DNA from: Nocardia wallacei
Lineage (GTDB): Bacteria > Actinomycetota > Actinomycetes > Mycobacteriales > Mycobacteriaceae
Direction: 5' to 3'
Assembly: GCF_029868745.1 (NCBI RefSeq)
Contig: NZ_JARWOP010000381.1
Span: forward strand, 1-64,000
DNA: 64,000 nt
Part shown: positions 48,104 to 57,062 of the stretch, in pieces
Position numbering within the stretch: the first letter of the stretch is position 1
Layout: the number at the start of each line of letters is the position of its first letter
The notes under the pieces: generated by a model
Database searches by the model: none
What the model was told of the DNA's origin: nothing
What the model saw: the letters and a program-made list of their open reading frames with translations, nothing else
Translations under genes and position numbers: made by a program

Positions 48104-49216
48104 TCATGCGGTGGTCCCGACCCCTTCCCCGGCTTCCCGGCGGGTGGCCGACAGCAGTTCGTCCAATTGACGCTCGGCGCGTTCGGCGCGGGCGAGGGTT
48201 TGAGCGCGGGCGTCGTCGAGAGCGGCGAGACGTTCGGCTGTCTCCGTGCGGGACTTCTCCAGTGCTGCCGCATGCTCGGACCGTAGCGCCGCGGCGTGCT
48301 CCGACGCGGTGCGGCGAGTGTCGGCGAGTTCGGTTCGGACCGCGGTGAGTTCGTCGCGCACGCGGTTCAGTTCGTCACGGGTTTCACTCAGCGCCTGGTT
48401 ACGTTCGCCGACCGCGGCCTCCGCTCGCTCGATGGCGCGCTCGGCATCGGCCGCGCGTTGTACCGCGAGGTCCCGCTCCGCCGCCGAGGCGGTGACCTGT
48501 TGGGCCGCCTCCCGTTTGGCCCGTTCGATATCGGCGCTCGCCTTCCGGCGCGCCAGTGCGATCTCTTCGGCCGCTTGCTCGCGGGCGCGCTCGATGTCCG
48601 CGGTGGCCTCGCGGCGAGCGGTCCGCACCTCGGCCTCGGCTTCCGTGCGGGCGGTGAACACGTCGTCGGCCGACTGTTTGGTGACGCGGCCGACCTCGGC
48701 CAGCGCGTCGTCGCGGGCGGTCAGCGCCTCGGCGATGCGGGCCTCCGCCTGCTCGGCCGCGGTAGCGGCGTCCTCGGCGGCGAATTCGGCCGCGGCTCTT
48801 GCCTCTTCGGCCTCGCGGCGGGCCTGTTCGGCCGCGACGGTCGCCATCTCGGCCTCGGCGATGCGCCGCGCGGCGTCCGCCTGAACGGCCTGGACCTGGG
48901 ATTCCGCGACGGAGGGGTCCGCGAGGGTGGACAGTTCGGCGACCGCCGCGTTGAGTGTGCCGCTCAGCTGATCAGCCAGAGCGCGGAACTGTCCGAGCAG
49001 CTCATCGGCACGTAGCCGAGCCGTGGCAACCGGACCCTGTTGCGTCACAGTGACGTTCGCCGCCGGTACCTCGACCTCCTGCTGAAGACGCTGCCGCTCC
49101 CGCCATGCGCGCCAACGAGTGTGCTCAGGGTGGTCGCAGTATTCCGATGGTCTGCCGGGCCCGCCGTTGCGGGTGATAGAGCGCGCGCATCCCGGATAGC
49201 TACATACGTTCGACAC
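48104..49216 (-). CDS. zinc-finger plus long coiled-coil protein
   Basis: 370 residues. A small N-terminal Cys/His cluster (CSYPGC, then YCDHPEH, with GRPSEY between; about 5-32) is likely a zinc-binding module. From about residue 65 to 360 the chain is a nearly unbroken Ala/Glu/Arg heptad-repeat helix (AARRIAEAEMATVAAEQARREAEEA). The layout recalls KfrA-like plasmid partition or replication-associated proteins of actinomycetes, which join a DNA-binding head to a coiled-coil. That comparison is by architecture only. The 584 bp upstream hold a large dyad and ACGAAA repeats, possible targets of the head domain. Confidence 0.8.
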   Translation of the reverse strand: MSNVCSYPGCARSITRNGGPGRPSEYCDHPEHTRWRAWRERQRLQQEVEVPAANVTVTQQGPVATARLRADELLGQFRALADQLSGTLNAAVAELSTLADPSVAESQVQAVQADAARRIAEAEMATVAAEQARREAEEARAAAEFAAEDAATAAEQAEARIAEALTARDDALAEVGRVTKQSADDVFTARTEAEAEVRTARREATADIERAREQAAEEIALARRKASADIERAKREAAQQVTASAAERDLAVQRAADAERAIERAEAAVGERNQALSETRDELNRVRDELTAVRTELADTRRTASEHAAALRSEHAAALEKSRTETAERLAALDDARAQTLARAERAERQLDELLSATRREAGEGVGTTA

Positions 49217-49235
49217 CGGGAAATCGTAGCGTTGG

Positions 49236-49416
49236 TTTCGTTGGATCTAACGTATCGACACGAAACGAAAACTGCTGGGAGGCAATTCGACCCATGAGGC
49301 CCTAACACCCGATAAGTGAACCTTATCGGTGGTTAGGGCGTACGGGTTCCTCTGGCGACATCGACCGAATTCCGTTTCCGTTTGGTTTCTAACAACGAAA
49401 CGAAACTGCGACGAAA
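49236..49416. repeat. ACGAAA hexamer cluster
   Basis: ACGAAA occurs at 49260-49265, 49265-49270, 49395-49400, 49400-49405 and 49411-49416, with an inverted copy TTTCGT at 49236-49241. The two tandem pairs share the longer context ACGAAACGAAA followed by CTG within a base or two. The pairs flank the 39-bp dyad. Such spacing resembles iterons or operator arrays; function is not shown. Confidence 0.5.
49300..49338. repeat. 39-bp imperfect inverted repeat
   Basis: CCCTAACACCCGATAAG (49300-49316) is the inverse of CTTATCGGTGGTTAGGG (49322-49338) at 15 of 17 positions, with a 5-base centre TGAAC. The two mismatches are an adjacent AC/CA swap. There is no following T-run, so it is not a classical terminator. 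It could be an operator, a recombination or partition site, or a structured RNA leader of the coiled-coil gene. Confidence 0.6.
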
Positions 49417-49800
49417 AGCATTGAAAACTGTGCTCGGCAGTACTGGCTGTCCGGGTTGTCGCCAGATGCACCCGTCGATGCGCGCCATACGACAAGTCAG
49501 ATGAGACTCGACATCATTGGTGCGAGTCGTCGTCATCATCACGCGCGAGCTAGGAAACGTCATCGGGTGTCAGCGGTAGGCCACATGAGAATGGTCAGTG
49601 GATCCGGCAAAATCTGATAGCCACCTATCGGCGGGATCGATCGATAGAGCCGATGTGAGCGACTGCAAGCAGGCGAAACCGCTGAGTATCACAACTGGCT
49701 GGTCAACGGACTCGGCCCGGTCGATGCGTGACTCCCACGCACGCCGGACGACGAAGAAATGTAGGGATCTGGCCCCACACTGAGCAGCCAGCGCGGATAT

Positions 49801-50928
49801 TCAGACGAGGTCGATCGTCGTTTTCGCCGATTGCAGGCTGTGGTGCGAGAGGTACCGGTGGCGCTGAACGAAGGCCGATCCGCGCCCCGTGGACTGGTGC
49901 AGGATCGGTGCTCTGAGTTCGATATGCGCTGGGTGCCCCTTGCTCGTCAGGAGGAAGACCTGGTAGCGGCCATCGGTCCAGCCCGCAGCTCGGCCGGCGG
50001 TGATCGCGGCCGCGATCTTCCGGTCGGACTTGTGCGCATCGCCAGTCAGAGCTGCTAGCCGATTGGCTTCGGCTGCAGACCATTCCACGTTGTCGCGGTG
50101 ATGAAGGATCCGAGGTATCGCGCGTTTTATCTCTTTGTCGGCATAGAAGGCTACGTAGGTGCTGGGACGGAAGTTCCGGCCGGCGGGGCAGATGTAGACC
50201 TGATTCGATTCATAGATTTTCCAGGCGTCGGTGCCTGGGACGACGAGGGTGTCGATCGGGGTGACCGGGCGCTGCGCGTAGAGGGCGCTCACCTTCTCGT
50301 GGCGTTCGAGCCAGGCGCGCGCATCGGGGCTGATCCATTCCACGAGGCTAAGCATCTCTTCGAGATGGAAGAGAATGTCCTGGGCCAAGAGCGAGTCGTG
50401 GTGAGCGAGCCGATTCCGAAACGGGCGCAGTCGTGTCAGCTTGGCGGTGACGTTCTTTCGGAGCCCACGGGGTGCTCCGGGCAGTGCCCTGTTCAACGCG
50501 GCCCGCCACAGATCCTCATGCCGGGATCCGAACAATTCGGTCCAGAAACCGAACGAGACACCGGCGATGATCTGGCCTTTGGAATCGCGAGCGGGGCTGA
50601 TCCGACGAAGGCGTGTTCGGGTGGTTTCGATCTCTTTGCTGATGAACGCGTGGGCTTCGCCGTTGATCGAGGGAATCATGAACCAGGGGATCTTGCGGCG
50701 CGCTTCGTCGGCATGTTGGGTCAGTTCGCGATCGATCGCGTTGCGCAGCATGACCTCGACGTACGCGAAGGTCTCCATGCATGCAGCGGAGATTGCCGCA
50801 TTCCAGGCATACAACTCGAGCGCTTTATCGACGTCGCCGCCGCTCTCGTCCAAGTACGGAGCCAACCGCTCACTGGTGAACAGTGAAACGAGGTTCTTAC
50901 GCGCGGCAGCGCGAGCAACTGCGGTCAC
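49801..50928 (-). CDS. Abi-like HEPN-domain protein with unidentified C-terminal domain
   Basis: 375 residues. Residues 1-215 match the Abi_2-like abortive-infection group: an opening with SLFTSERLAPYLDESGGD, AFAYVEVMLRNAIDRELT-type helices, and R171-H176 in RPFRNRLAHHDSLL, the RX4-6H signature of HEPN ribonucleases. Residues about 235-365 form a separate alpha/beta domain (WKIYESNQVYICPAG, YVAFYADKEIKRAIPRIL, RYQVFLLTSKG) not seen in ordinary Abi proteins and possibly a PUA/EVE-like sensor. Abi proteins arrest phage-infected cells by RNA cleavage. Defence function here is inferred. Lower GC and neighbouring repeats suggest acquisition by transfer. Confidence 0.78.
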   Translation of the reverse strand: MTAVARAAARKNLVSLFTSERLAPYLDESGGDVDKALELYAWNAAISAACMETFAYVEVMLRNAIDRELTQHADEARRKIPWFMIPSINGEAHAFISKEIETTRTRLRRISPARDSKGQIIAGVSFGFWTELFGSRHEDLWRAALNRALPGAPRGLRKNVTAKLTRLRPFRNRLAHHDSLLAQDILFHLEEMLSLVEWISPDARAWLERHEKVSALYAQRPVTPIDTLVVPGTDAWKIYESNQVYICPAGRNFRPSTYVAFYADKEIKRAIPRILHHRDNVEWSAAEANRLAALTGDAHKSDRKIAAAITAGRAAGWTDGRYQVFLLTSKGHPAHIELRAPILHQSTGRGSAFVQRHRYLSHHSLQSAKTTIDLV

Positions 50929-51368
50929 AACGAGGATGCTATCGTGATTAGCGAACGCCCCAGGCCGCCTCTACGCGACGTATGCGACCTGGGGCTCCTT
51001 GCTGTCTGGAGCGCGATACCTCCCGTTGACCCATCTCGTGCTGCTGTGCATCTGCAACCTCTTCTCTGCGGTACCTACGCGAGATTATCGGCGAAAGCTC
51101 CTGCGGGGCAGCGTTGTCCCACTCGTGGTGTGGAACGACGACTTCCGTTGGTCCACAGCAACGATGTCGCCATCCGAAGTGGCGGAACTGTCGCGGCGGA
51201 GGTCAGGAGCGAGCTACGACAGATCAGTTGAGAACCGATACCGGCGTACCAACCGAGGATTCTCCCCCACCGGTCTCACGACGCTTGCGAGGACACGGGT
51301 GGGCCCGGTGCTGGAGGCTCGAGGGTCAGGTGGTTCTGTCAGATGTGGCGGTCAACGGAAGAGAGCGA
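50929..51368. other. 440-bp gap between Abi-like gene and carboxylesterase gene
   Basis: This gap contains the promoters of the divergent flanking genes. Two overlapping plus-strand frames (50944-51231 and 50999-51589) are open, but neither has a ribosome site or a recognisable product, and they compete with each other. I see no clear gene, repeat or RNA. Confidence 0.45.
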
Positions 51369-52856
51369 GTGCCGGTGAGTTTCGAGGCGGAGATCCGTAC
51401 GACCGCAGGAGGAGTGCGTGGGAAGTGGCAGGGCGCGGTCGCGGTGTTCAGAGGCATCCCCTATGCCCAGCCGCCTGTCGGGCCCCGGCGCTTCGCGGCT
51501 CCTGTTGCGGTGCGGGCGTGGGATGGAGTGCGGGATGCGTTCGAGTTCGGGCCGCCCGCGCCACAGGCAGGGTCGACGGTCGCGCATGACGGGAATTGCT
51601 TGACCCTGAATGTCTGGTCCCCCGACCTCGGTCCGGCCGGATTGCCGGTAATGGTGTGGATTCACGGCGGCGCGTACCGGGAGGGCAGCTCCGGCAATCC
51701 GCACTACGACGGCGCCACGCTCGCCGCGGCCGGGGTGGTCATGGTCAGCCTGAACTATCGCGTCGGTGTGGAGGGCTTCGCGCACATAGCCGGTGCCCCG
51801 GACAACCGCGGCATTCTCGATCAAGCCCTGGCGCTGCGCTGGGTGCAGGACAATGTCACCGCGTTCGGTGGGGATCCGGGGCGGGTGACCGTGTTCGGCC
51901 AGTCGGCAGGCGCGGGGTGCGTTGCGGCGCTGCTCGCAATGCCCAAGGCGCAGGGGCTGTTTCAGCGTGCGATCGCGCAGAGTGTTCCGGGCACGTACTT
52001 CTCCGCGGGGCTGGCCGCAGCGATCTCGACAAGGATCGCCGAGGAGGCGGGGGCCCGCGCGACCGTCGACGACCTGGCGCGCGTGGACTCACATGCGCTG
52101 GTCGGCGCGTCGGATGCGGTGCTCCGGCGAATGCCGTCGCTGGTCGACTCGTGGGGTCCTATGGCGCTGACACCGACGCCGTTCTCCCCCGTGGTCGACG
52201 GGGATGTGCTTCCCTGCGCGCCGTGGCGGGCGCTGGCGAACGGCAGCGTGCGAGGCGTCGAACTGCTCATCGGTCATACCCGCGACGAATACCGGTTGTT
52301 CAATCCTCTGCGTGGCCGGGAGGTTGCCGACGACCAGGTGACCACTGCCCTGCGGCATCTCGCTCCTCGGCCGGACGGGCCGGGCGACTACCGTGCCGTC
52401 TACGCCGAGTCCACTCCCGCGCAGCTGTACGAAACCGTCCACGCCGACTGGCTGTTTCGTATGCCGAGCCTGCACCTGGCCGACGCCCATGCCACCGGCG
52501 GCGGGCCGACCTGGGTCTACGAACTCTGCTGGAGCTTCAACGAGGTGGAGGGCTCCTCGCACTGCCTCGATTTTCTCCTGGTGTTCGGCACACTCACCCC
52601 GGCCGAGGTCCGAACTCATCCCGCTGCCCATCCGACCGCGGCCGGCGAAATCCGTCAGGTCGCCCATGCCATGCGCACCGACTGGCTGGCCTTCGCTACG
52701 ACGGGCAACCCCGGGTGGACGCCCTACGACCCTGACGTCCGCGCGACCCGCGTGTACGCCGCCACTCCGACCACCGCGCCCTATCCCGAGGAACGTTCCC
52801 GGTTCGTTTGGGCCACACACCGATTCGACACCCTCGACCTTCCCGGCACCGGGTAG
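51369..52856 (+). CDS. type-B carboxylesterase/lipase
   Basis: 495 residues. AVFRGIPYAQPPVGPRRF, the CLTLNVWSP segment, WIHGGAYREGS oxyanion loop, nucleophile S179 in FGQSAGAG and H398 in SSHCLDFLLVFG are the hallmarks of the carboxylesterase/acetylcholinesterase family; the acidic member probably lies in GHTRDEYRLF. No signal peptide is present. The GTG at 51369 has GGAAGAG upstream; the frame is open to 51114. It hydrolyses unidentified carboxylic esters. Confidence 0.92.
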   Translation: MPVSFEAEIRTTAGGVRGKWQGAVAVFRGIPYAQPPVGPRRFAAPVAVRAWDGVRDAFEFGPPAPQAGSTVAHDGNCLTLNVWSPDLGPAGLPVMVWIHGGAYREGSSGNPHYDGATLAAAGVVMVSLNYRVGVEGFAHIAGAPDNRGILDQALALRWVQDNVTAFGGDPGRVTVFGQSAGAGCVAALLAMPKAQGLFQRAIAQSVPGTYFSAGLAAAISTRIAEEAGARATVDDLARVDSHALVGASDAVLRRMPSLVDSWGPMALTPTPFSPVVDGDVLPCAPWRALANGSVRGVELLIGHTRDEYRLFNPLRGREVADDQVTTALRHLAPRPDGPGDYRAVYAESTPAQLYETVHADWLFRMPSLHLADAHATGGGPTWVYELCWSFNEVEGSSHCLDFLLVFGTLTPAEVRTHPAAHPTAAGEIRQVAHAMRTDWLAFATTGNPGWTPYDPDVRATRVYAATPTTAPYPEERSRFVWATHRFDTLDLPGTG

Positions 52857-52990
52857 GGCTCGGTTCGGCACCGTGACCGGCTCGCCGAGCGGATGGTGTG
52901 CCGGGGAGTTGACTGTGCCGCGAGGGCATAGTTTCCACTGGTGGGGCGGCGAGGAAGTTGCGGGGTCCGCGGAGCGCACGGGAAGGGTGG

Positions 52991-53722
52991 ATGATGGCCT
53001 GGAGTACGCGGCAGCTCGCCGCACTGGCCGGGACGACGCTGAGGGCGGTCCGGCACTATCACGAGGTGGGCCTGCTCGACGAACCCGAGCGTGCTTCGAA
53101 CGGGTACAAGCAGTACCGGACCGAGCATCTGCTGCGGCTGTTGCAGATCAAGCGGCTCAGCGATCTCGGGGTGCCGTTGGCGCAGATCGCGGCGATGGGG
53201 CGCGCGGATGAGGACCCCGATGAGGCGATCCGGGTGTTGGACGCCGAGCTGGCGGCGACCATCGAGCGGCTGCAGCGGATTCGTGCGGAACTGGCGGTCA
53301 TCCTGCGGGATCGGGTACCGGCCGATGTTCCGGCCGGGTTCGGCCACCTCGCCCGGGAGCTGTCCGAATCGGACCGGTCGATGATCATGATCTACTCCCG
53401 GCTCTTCACCCCGGAGGCGATGGCGCAGCTGACCGACATGGTGGCGCACCGGCATCCCACCGATGACGAGTTCGATGAGCTGCCCGCCGACGCCGACGCG
53501 GCCGCGATCGGAGATCTGGCCGCGCGGATGGCGCCGGTGGTCCGCGAACTCCAGCGGCGGCACCCGTGGGCCGCCGATCCGGCCGCCTATTCCCAGCGGA
53601 GCGTCGAGGTCACCGAAGACGCGGTGGTGCAGGCGCTTCGCGACCTCTACAACCCGGCGCAGTTGCAGGTGCTGCGGCGCGTCGATGCCCTCATCGCCGA
53701 ATCGGCCGACGACCATCGCTGA
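52991..53722 (+). CDS. MerR-family transcriptional regulator
   Basis: About 243 residues. The N-terminal winged helix (STRQLAALAGTTLRAVRHYHEVGLLDEPERASNGYKQYR) and following helices are typical of MerR, and a long coiled linker (ELAATIERLQRIRAEL) leads to a C-terminal domain of about 130 residues resembling the actinobacterial TipAS-like or unclassified effector regions. GGAAGGGTGG precedes tandem ATGs at 52991 and 52994. Only 16 bp separate it from the S9 peptidase gene, so they form an operon. Confidence 0.9.
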   Translation: MMAWSTRQLAALAGTTLRAVRHYHEVGLLDEPERASNGYKQYRTEHLLRLLQIKRLSDLGVPLAQIAAMGRADEDPDEAIRVLDAELAATIERLQRIRAELAVILRDRVPADVPAGFGHLARELSESDRSMIMIYSRLFTPEAMAQLTDMVAHRHPTDDEFDELPADADAAAIGDLAARMAPVVRELQRRHPWAADPAAYSQRSVEVTEDAVVQALRDLYNPAQLQVLRRVDALIAESADDHR

Positions 53723-53738
53723 CCCGGAGGAGCCGGAC

Positions 53739-55652
53739 ATGACGACATCGAAGAGTAGAGCCCTGCCCGAGCTGGTCGCCGTCGAGGAGTTCTTCGCCGA
53801 TCCGGAGTTCTCCGGGGCGTCGATCTCACCGGACGGCACCCGCATCGCCTACCGCGCCCCCGCGCACGGGCGGCGGAATGTGTGGGTGCGCGGGATCGAC
53901 GAGGACCACGAGGACGCAGTCTGCGTCACCCACGATGCGCGGCGCGGCATCACCAGTTACTACTGGACCGACGATCCGCGCTGGCTGCTGTACCTGCAGG
54001 ACACCGACGGCAACGAGGATTGGCATCTGTACCGGGTGGACCTCGAAGCGCCGGACGAGCCTGCCGTGGACCTGACGCCCCTGGCGCCCGGCTCGCGCGT
54101 GTTCGGCGCCGAGCCATCCGCCGCGGTCCCGGGGACCGTGCTCGTGTGGATGAACAAGCGCCCCCACTTCATCGACGCGTTCCGTATCGATGTCGCCCGC
54201 GGGACGACCACGCCGCACCTCGAACAGAGCGAACCGGGTGCGACCGTCCTGCTGGACCGTAGCGATCGACCGGCCTTCGCTTCGCAGCTGGCCGAAGACG
54301 GTGTCTTTCAGTTCTTTACGATCGACCCGAGCACCGGCGAGAAGCACCCGCTACTTCGTGTCGGGGGCGCTGAGCATCCGATGGGTGCGCAGCCACAGCT
54401 GGTGACGCCGGACGGACAAGGCCTGCTGCTCGGCGCCTATCAGGATTCCGTCGATCTGCGGCTGATCCGCGTCGACCGCGAGACCGGGCAGCAGACCGTT
54501 GTCGCGGCCGTTCCGGGGCACAGTCTCGACATCACCGGCATGATGGCTCCGGGCGTACTGCCGCCCACCGTATTCCTCAGTCGTCGGACCGGAGAGGTCC
54601 TCGCGGCGCGTTTCGTCGGCGACCGGCCCCGGATCGAGGTGGTGGACCCGCACTTCGCCGAGGTCTACGCCGCTCTCGCGCAACTCTCCGACGGCGTGCT
54701 CGGCACATTGTCGTCGGACGAGTCCGAACAACGCTGGGTGGCGACCTTCATCCATGACCGCGACCCGGCGGTGACCTGGTTCTACGACCACGCGACGGGA
54801 CGGAGCCGGCAGCTGTTCCGTGCCTATCCGCGGCTGGACCCGGCGGTGCTGGCACCGATGACCGCGGTCGAATTCCCGGCGCGAGACGGGTTGCCGCTGC
54901 ACGCTTTCCGCGCCCTGCCGGTCGGTGTCGAACCCCGGAACCTGCCGCTGGTGTTGCTCGTACACGGCGGGCCCTGGGCACACGACACGTGGGGCTACGA
55001 CCCGCTGGTGCAGTTCCTCGCCAACCGCGGCTACGCGGTGCTGCAGGTCAATTTCCGCGGCTCGACCGGCTACGGGAAGCGGCACACCACCGCCGCGATC
55101 GGTGAGTTCGCCGGGGCCATGCACGACGACCTCATCGATGCCGCCGACTGGGCGGTGGCCGAGGGGTTCGCCGACCCGCAGCGGATCGGCATCATGGGCG
55201 GTTCCTACGGTGGCTACGCCGCCCTCGTCGGCGTCACCGTCACCCCCGGCTACTTCGCCGCCGCCGTCGACTACGTGGGTATCTCCGATCTGGCGAACTT
55301 TCTGCGGACACTTCCGCCGTTCACCCGGCCCTACAACGTCAACAGTTGGTACCGCTACGTCGGCGACCCCGAGGACCCCGACCAGGAAGCCGATATGCGC
55401 GCCCGCTCTCCCCTCACCATGGCGGATCGGATTCGTACGCCGCTACTGGTTGCCCAGGGCGCCAACGACGTTCGTGTGGTGCAGGCCGAATCCGACAATA
55501 TCGTTGCCTCGCTGCGCGACCGCGGTATCCCGGTCGAATATCTCGTCGCCGAGGACGAGGGCCACGGTTTCGCGAATCCGGAGAACCAGATCCGGCTCTA
55601 CCGTGCCGTCGAGCGGCACTTCGCCCGGCACCTGGGCGGCCGCGCGGAATGA
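53739..55652 (+). CDS. S9 family prolyl-oligopeptidase-type peptidase
   Basis: 637 residues. The first 390 form a beta-propeller with repeats such as [11 protein letters not shown] and [23 protein letters not shown]. The C-terminal hydrolase domain has [24 protein letters not shown], nucleophile S489 in [11 protein letters not shown]577 in GANDVRV and H609 in EGHGF, so it is complete. No signal peptide: a cytosolic acyl-aminoacyl or oligopeptidase. It follows the MerR gene closely; AGGAG lies near the ATG. Confidence 0.94.
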   Translation: MTTSKSRALPELVAVEEFFADPEFSGASISPDGTRIAYRAPAHGRRNVWVRGIDEDHEDAVCVTHDARRGITSYYWTDDPRWLLYLQDTDGNEDWHLYRVDLEAPDEPAVDLTPLAPGSRVFGAEPSAAVPGTVLVWMNKRPHFIDAFRIDVARGTTTPHLEQSEPGATVLLDRSDRPAFASQLAEDGVFQFFTIDPSTGEKHPLLRVGGAEHPMGAQPQLVTPDGQGLLLGAYQDSVDLRLIRVDRETGQQTVVAAVPGHSLDITGMMAPGVLPPTVFLSRRTGEVLAARFVGDRPRIEVVDPHFAEVYAALAQLSDGVLGTLSSDESEQRWVATFIHDRDPAVTWFYDHATGRSRQLFRAYPRLDPAVLAPMTAVEFPARDGLPLHAFRALPVGVEPRNLPLVLLVHGGPWAHDTWGYDPLVQFLANRGYAVLQVNFRGSTGYGKRHTTAAIGEFAGAMHDDLIDAADWAVAEGFADPQRIGIMGGSYGGYAALVGVTVTPGYFAAAVDYVGISDLANFLRTLPPFTRPYNVNSWYRYVGDPEDPDQEADMRARSPLTMADRIRTPLLVAQGANDVRVVQAESDNIVASLRDRGIPVEYLVAEDEGHGFANPENQIRLYRAVERHFARHLGGRAE

Positions 55653-55670
55653 TCATGCTCGACCCTAGAT

Positions 55671-55686
55671 TGCTAGCATGCTAGCA
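55671..55686. promoter_or_regulatory. 16-bp perfect palindromic operator upstream of the RHH gene
   Basis: TGCTAGCATGCTAGCA reads identically on both strands, and contains the 8-bp unit TGCTAGCA twice, overlapping. It ends 8 bp before the GTG of a ribbon-helix-helix protein. RHH proteins bind short tandem or palindromic operators as dimers of dimers, so autorepression is likely. The operator would also control the VOC and methyltransferase genes downstream. Confidence 0.7.
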
Positions 55687-55694
55687 TCGGCCGG

Positions 55695-55865
55695 GTGGGC
55701 GACGAGGATGTGAAGCAGTTCAACGTCTACCTGCCGATCGGGTTGATCAAGCAGGTGAAGATTCGGGCCATCGAATCGGGGATGTCGCTGTCGGCGCTGG
55801 TCGCTGCGGCGCTGCGGGCCTATCTCGACGTTTCCCACCAGCAGCCGGAGACGGAGAAGGATTGA
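55695..55865 (+). CDS. 56-residue ribbon-helix-helix regulator
   Basis: The GTG frame encodes [18 protein letters not shown] then helices [26 protein letters not shown] and a charged tail. The beta-strand (KQFNVYLP) plus two helices is the CopG/Arc fold that inserts a strand into the DNA major groove. No ribosome site is visible, so a leaderless transcript is likely. A perfect palindrome lies just upstream, and the VOC gene starts 1 bp after the stop. It probably represses this three-gene operon. An antitoxin role is unlikely, as no toxin gene follows. Confidence 0.8.
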   Translation: MGDEDVKQFNVYLPIGLIKQVKIRAIESGMSLSALVAAALRAYLDVSHQQPETEKD

Positions 55866-55866
55866 T

Positions 55867-56208
55867 ATGACGACCGAAGGCATCGAGGCCGTGTTCCTGG
55901 AGACCCACAACTGGGGGAAGACCGCGAGGTTCCTCCAAGGATTGGGGTTCGAGGTCGAATTCGAGACCGACCACAACTCGGGCCAGTTTCGTAACAGTGA
56001 CGGTCCCTATGTATTCGTGGCGGAGGTGGCGCCCACGCAGGAGCCGCGCGTGCAGTTGGTGTTGAAGGCCGAAAGTACCGATCAGCGGCCGGGCGACGAT
56101 GTCGAGATCGTCTCCGAGTTCGAGCAGACCCATTTCGGGACTCAGGAGATGACGGTGCGGGATCCGGACGGCCGATTGTGGAGCCTGCAGGCTCCGGGGA
56201 AGCAGTGA
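55867..56208 (+). CDS. VOC-family protein
   Basis: 113 residues, a single VOC unit pair: TEGIEAVFLETHNWGKTARFLQGLGFEVEFETDHNSGQF and FEQTHFGTQEMTVRDPDGRLWSLQAPG. The loop with GQFRNSDGPYVFVAE resembles proteins that bind antibiotics or small ligands. It is co-transcribed with the RHH regulator (1-bp gap) and overlaps the next gene by GTGA. Ligand-binding or resistance function is possible but not shown. Confidence 0.88.
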   Translation: MTTEGIEAVFLETHNWGKTARFLQGLGFEVEFETDHNSGQFRNSDGPYVFVAEVAPTQEPRVQLVLKAESTDQRPGDDVEIVSEFEQTHFGTQEMTVRDPDGRLWSLQAPGKQ

Positions 56209-57062
56209 CCGCCGTGCCCGCCGACGCTCAGCCCGACCACACGGCCGTGCGTACCGCGCTGTGGCGTGCGGTGCACCTCCGAAGTGATTCGCCGCCTTAT
56301 GTTTTCGAGGACGAGGTCGGGCTGCGCCTCGCCGAGCCCGAGGACGGCTGGCAGGAGCGCCCGGACATGGATCCGGTGCTGACCGCCCCGATGCGGGCGG
56401 GGATCCTGTCCCGCGCTCGTTTCATCGAAGATCTCGTCGCCGCACAAGCCGACCTCGGGGTCGATCAGTACGTGCTGCTCGGCGCGGGTCTGGACACCTT
56501 CGCGCAGCGCCGTCCCGCACTGGCCGAACGTCTTACGGTGTTCGAGGTCGATCAGCCGGGTCCGCAGGCGTGGAAGCGGCGGCGGCTCGGGGAACTCGGC
56601 TTCGCGATACCGCCGTGGCTGCGGCTGGTGCCGGTGGATTTCGAGACGGACTCCTGGTGGGATCGGCTGACCGACGCGGGTTTCGATCCGGGGCGACCGG
56701 CGGTCGTCGCGTCCACCGGCGTCAGCATGTACCTCACCCGGGACGCGAATATCGCTACCCTGCGGGAGATTTCACGGCTCGCCCCGGGATCGACGCTGGC
56801 CACGACGTTCATGGTGCCGATCGACCTCGTCGGCCCGGACGAGCAGCGGCTGCGCGGGTTCGCCGAACAGGGCGCCCGTTCCTCCGGCACACTGTTCATC
56901 AGTTTCTTCACGCCCGCGGAGATGCTCAACCTGGCCAAGGAAGCGGGTTTTCCCGCCGCCCGCCACGTCGCGCCGGACGAGCTGATCGACCGCTATTTCG
57001 CCGATCGGCCCGACGGCCTGCGGCCCGCGCAGTCCGAGCAGATCCTGGTGGCCACCACCTGA
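56205..57062 (+). CDS. class I SAM methyltransferase, leucine carboxyl methyltransferase-like
   Basis: 285 residues. YVLLGAGLDTFAQRRP is the SAM motif with the D, followed by VFEVDQPGPQAWKRRRL, the acidic motif of the LCM/TIGR00027 group that is greatly expanded in mycobacteria and nocardiae. STGVSMYLTRDAN completes the pattern. Typical substrates are unknown carboxylates. The GTG start overlaps the VOC stop by 4 nt, so it belongs to the RHH-controlled operon. Confidence 0.92.
   Translation: MTAVPADAQPDHTAVRTALWRAVHLRSDSPPYVFEDEVGLRLAEPEDGWQERPDMDPVLTAPMRAGILSRARFIEDLVAAQADLGVDQYVLLGAGLDTFAQRRPALAERLTVFEVDQPGPQAWKRRRLGELGFAIPPWLRLVPVDFETDSWWDRLTDAGFDPGRPAVVASTGVSMYLTRDANIATLREISRLAPGSTLATTFMVPIDLVGPDEQRLRGFAEQGARSSGTLFISFFTPAEMLNLAKEAGFPAARHVAPDELIDRYFADRPDGLRPAQSEQILVATT

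Larger units (their letters stand above)
49217..49800. other. repeat-rich non-coding region in accessory locus
   Basis: 584 bp between the Abi-like gene (49801-50928) and the coiled-coil gene, both on the minus strand. Base composition is clearly less GC-rich than the rest of the window. It contains the 39-bp dyad at 49300-49338 and a cluster of ACGAAA motifs (49236-49416). The right half (about 49560-49800) shows nothing recognisable. No convincing gene is present in either strand. Confidence 0.55.

Noticed and set aside
49300-49338. Large dyad as a Rho-independent terminator
   Set aside because: No T-run follows on either strand, and it lies upstream of, not behind, the coiled-coil gene.
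50944-51231. 95-codon plus-strand frame upstream of the carboxylesterase gene
   Set aside because: No ribosome site and no recognisable product; a competing overlapping frame is equally open.
55695-56208. RHH gene plus VOC gene as a toxin-antitoxin pair
   Set aside because: The downstream protein is a VOC-fold ligand-binding protein, not a RelE-, ParE- or PIN-type toxin.
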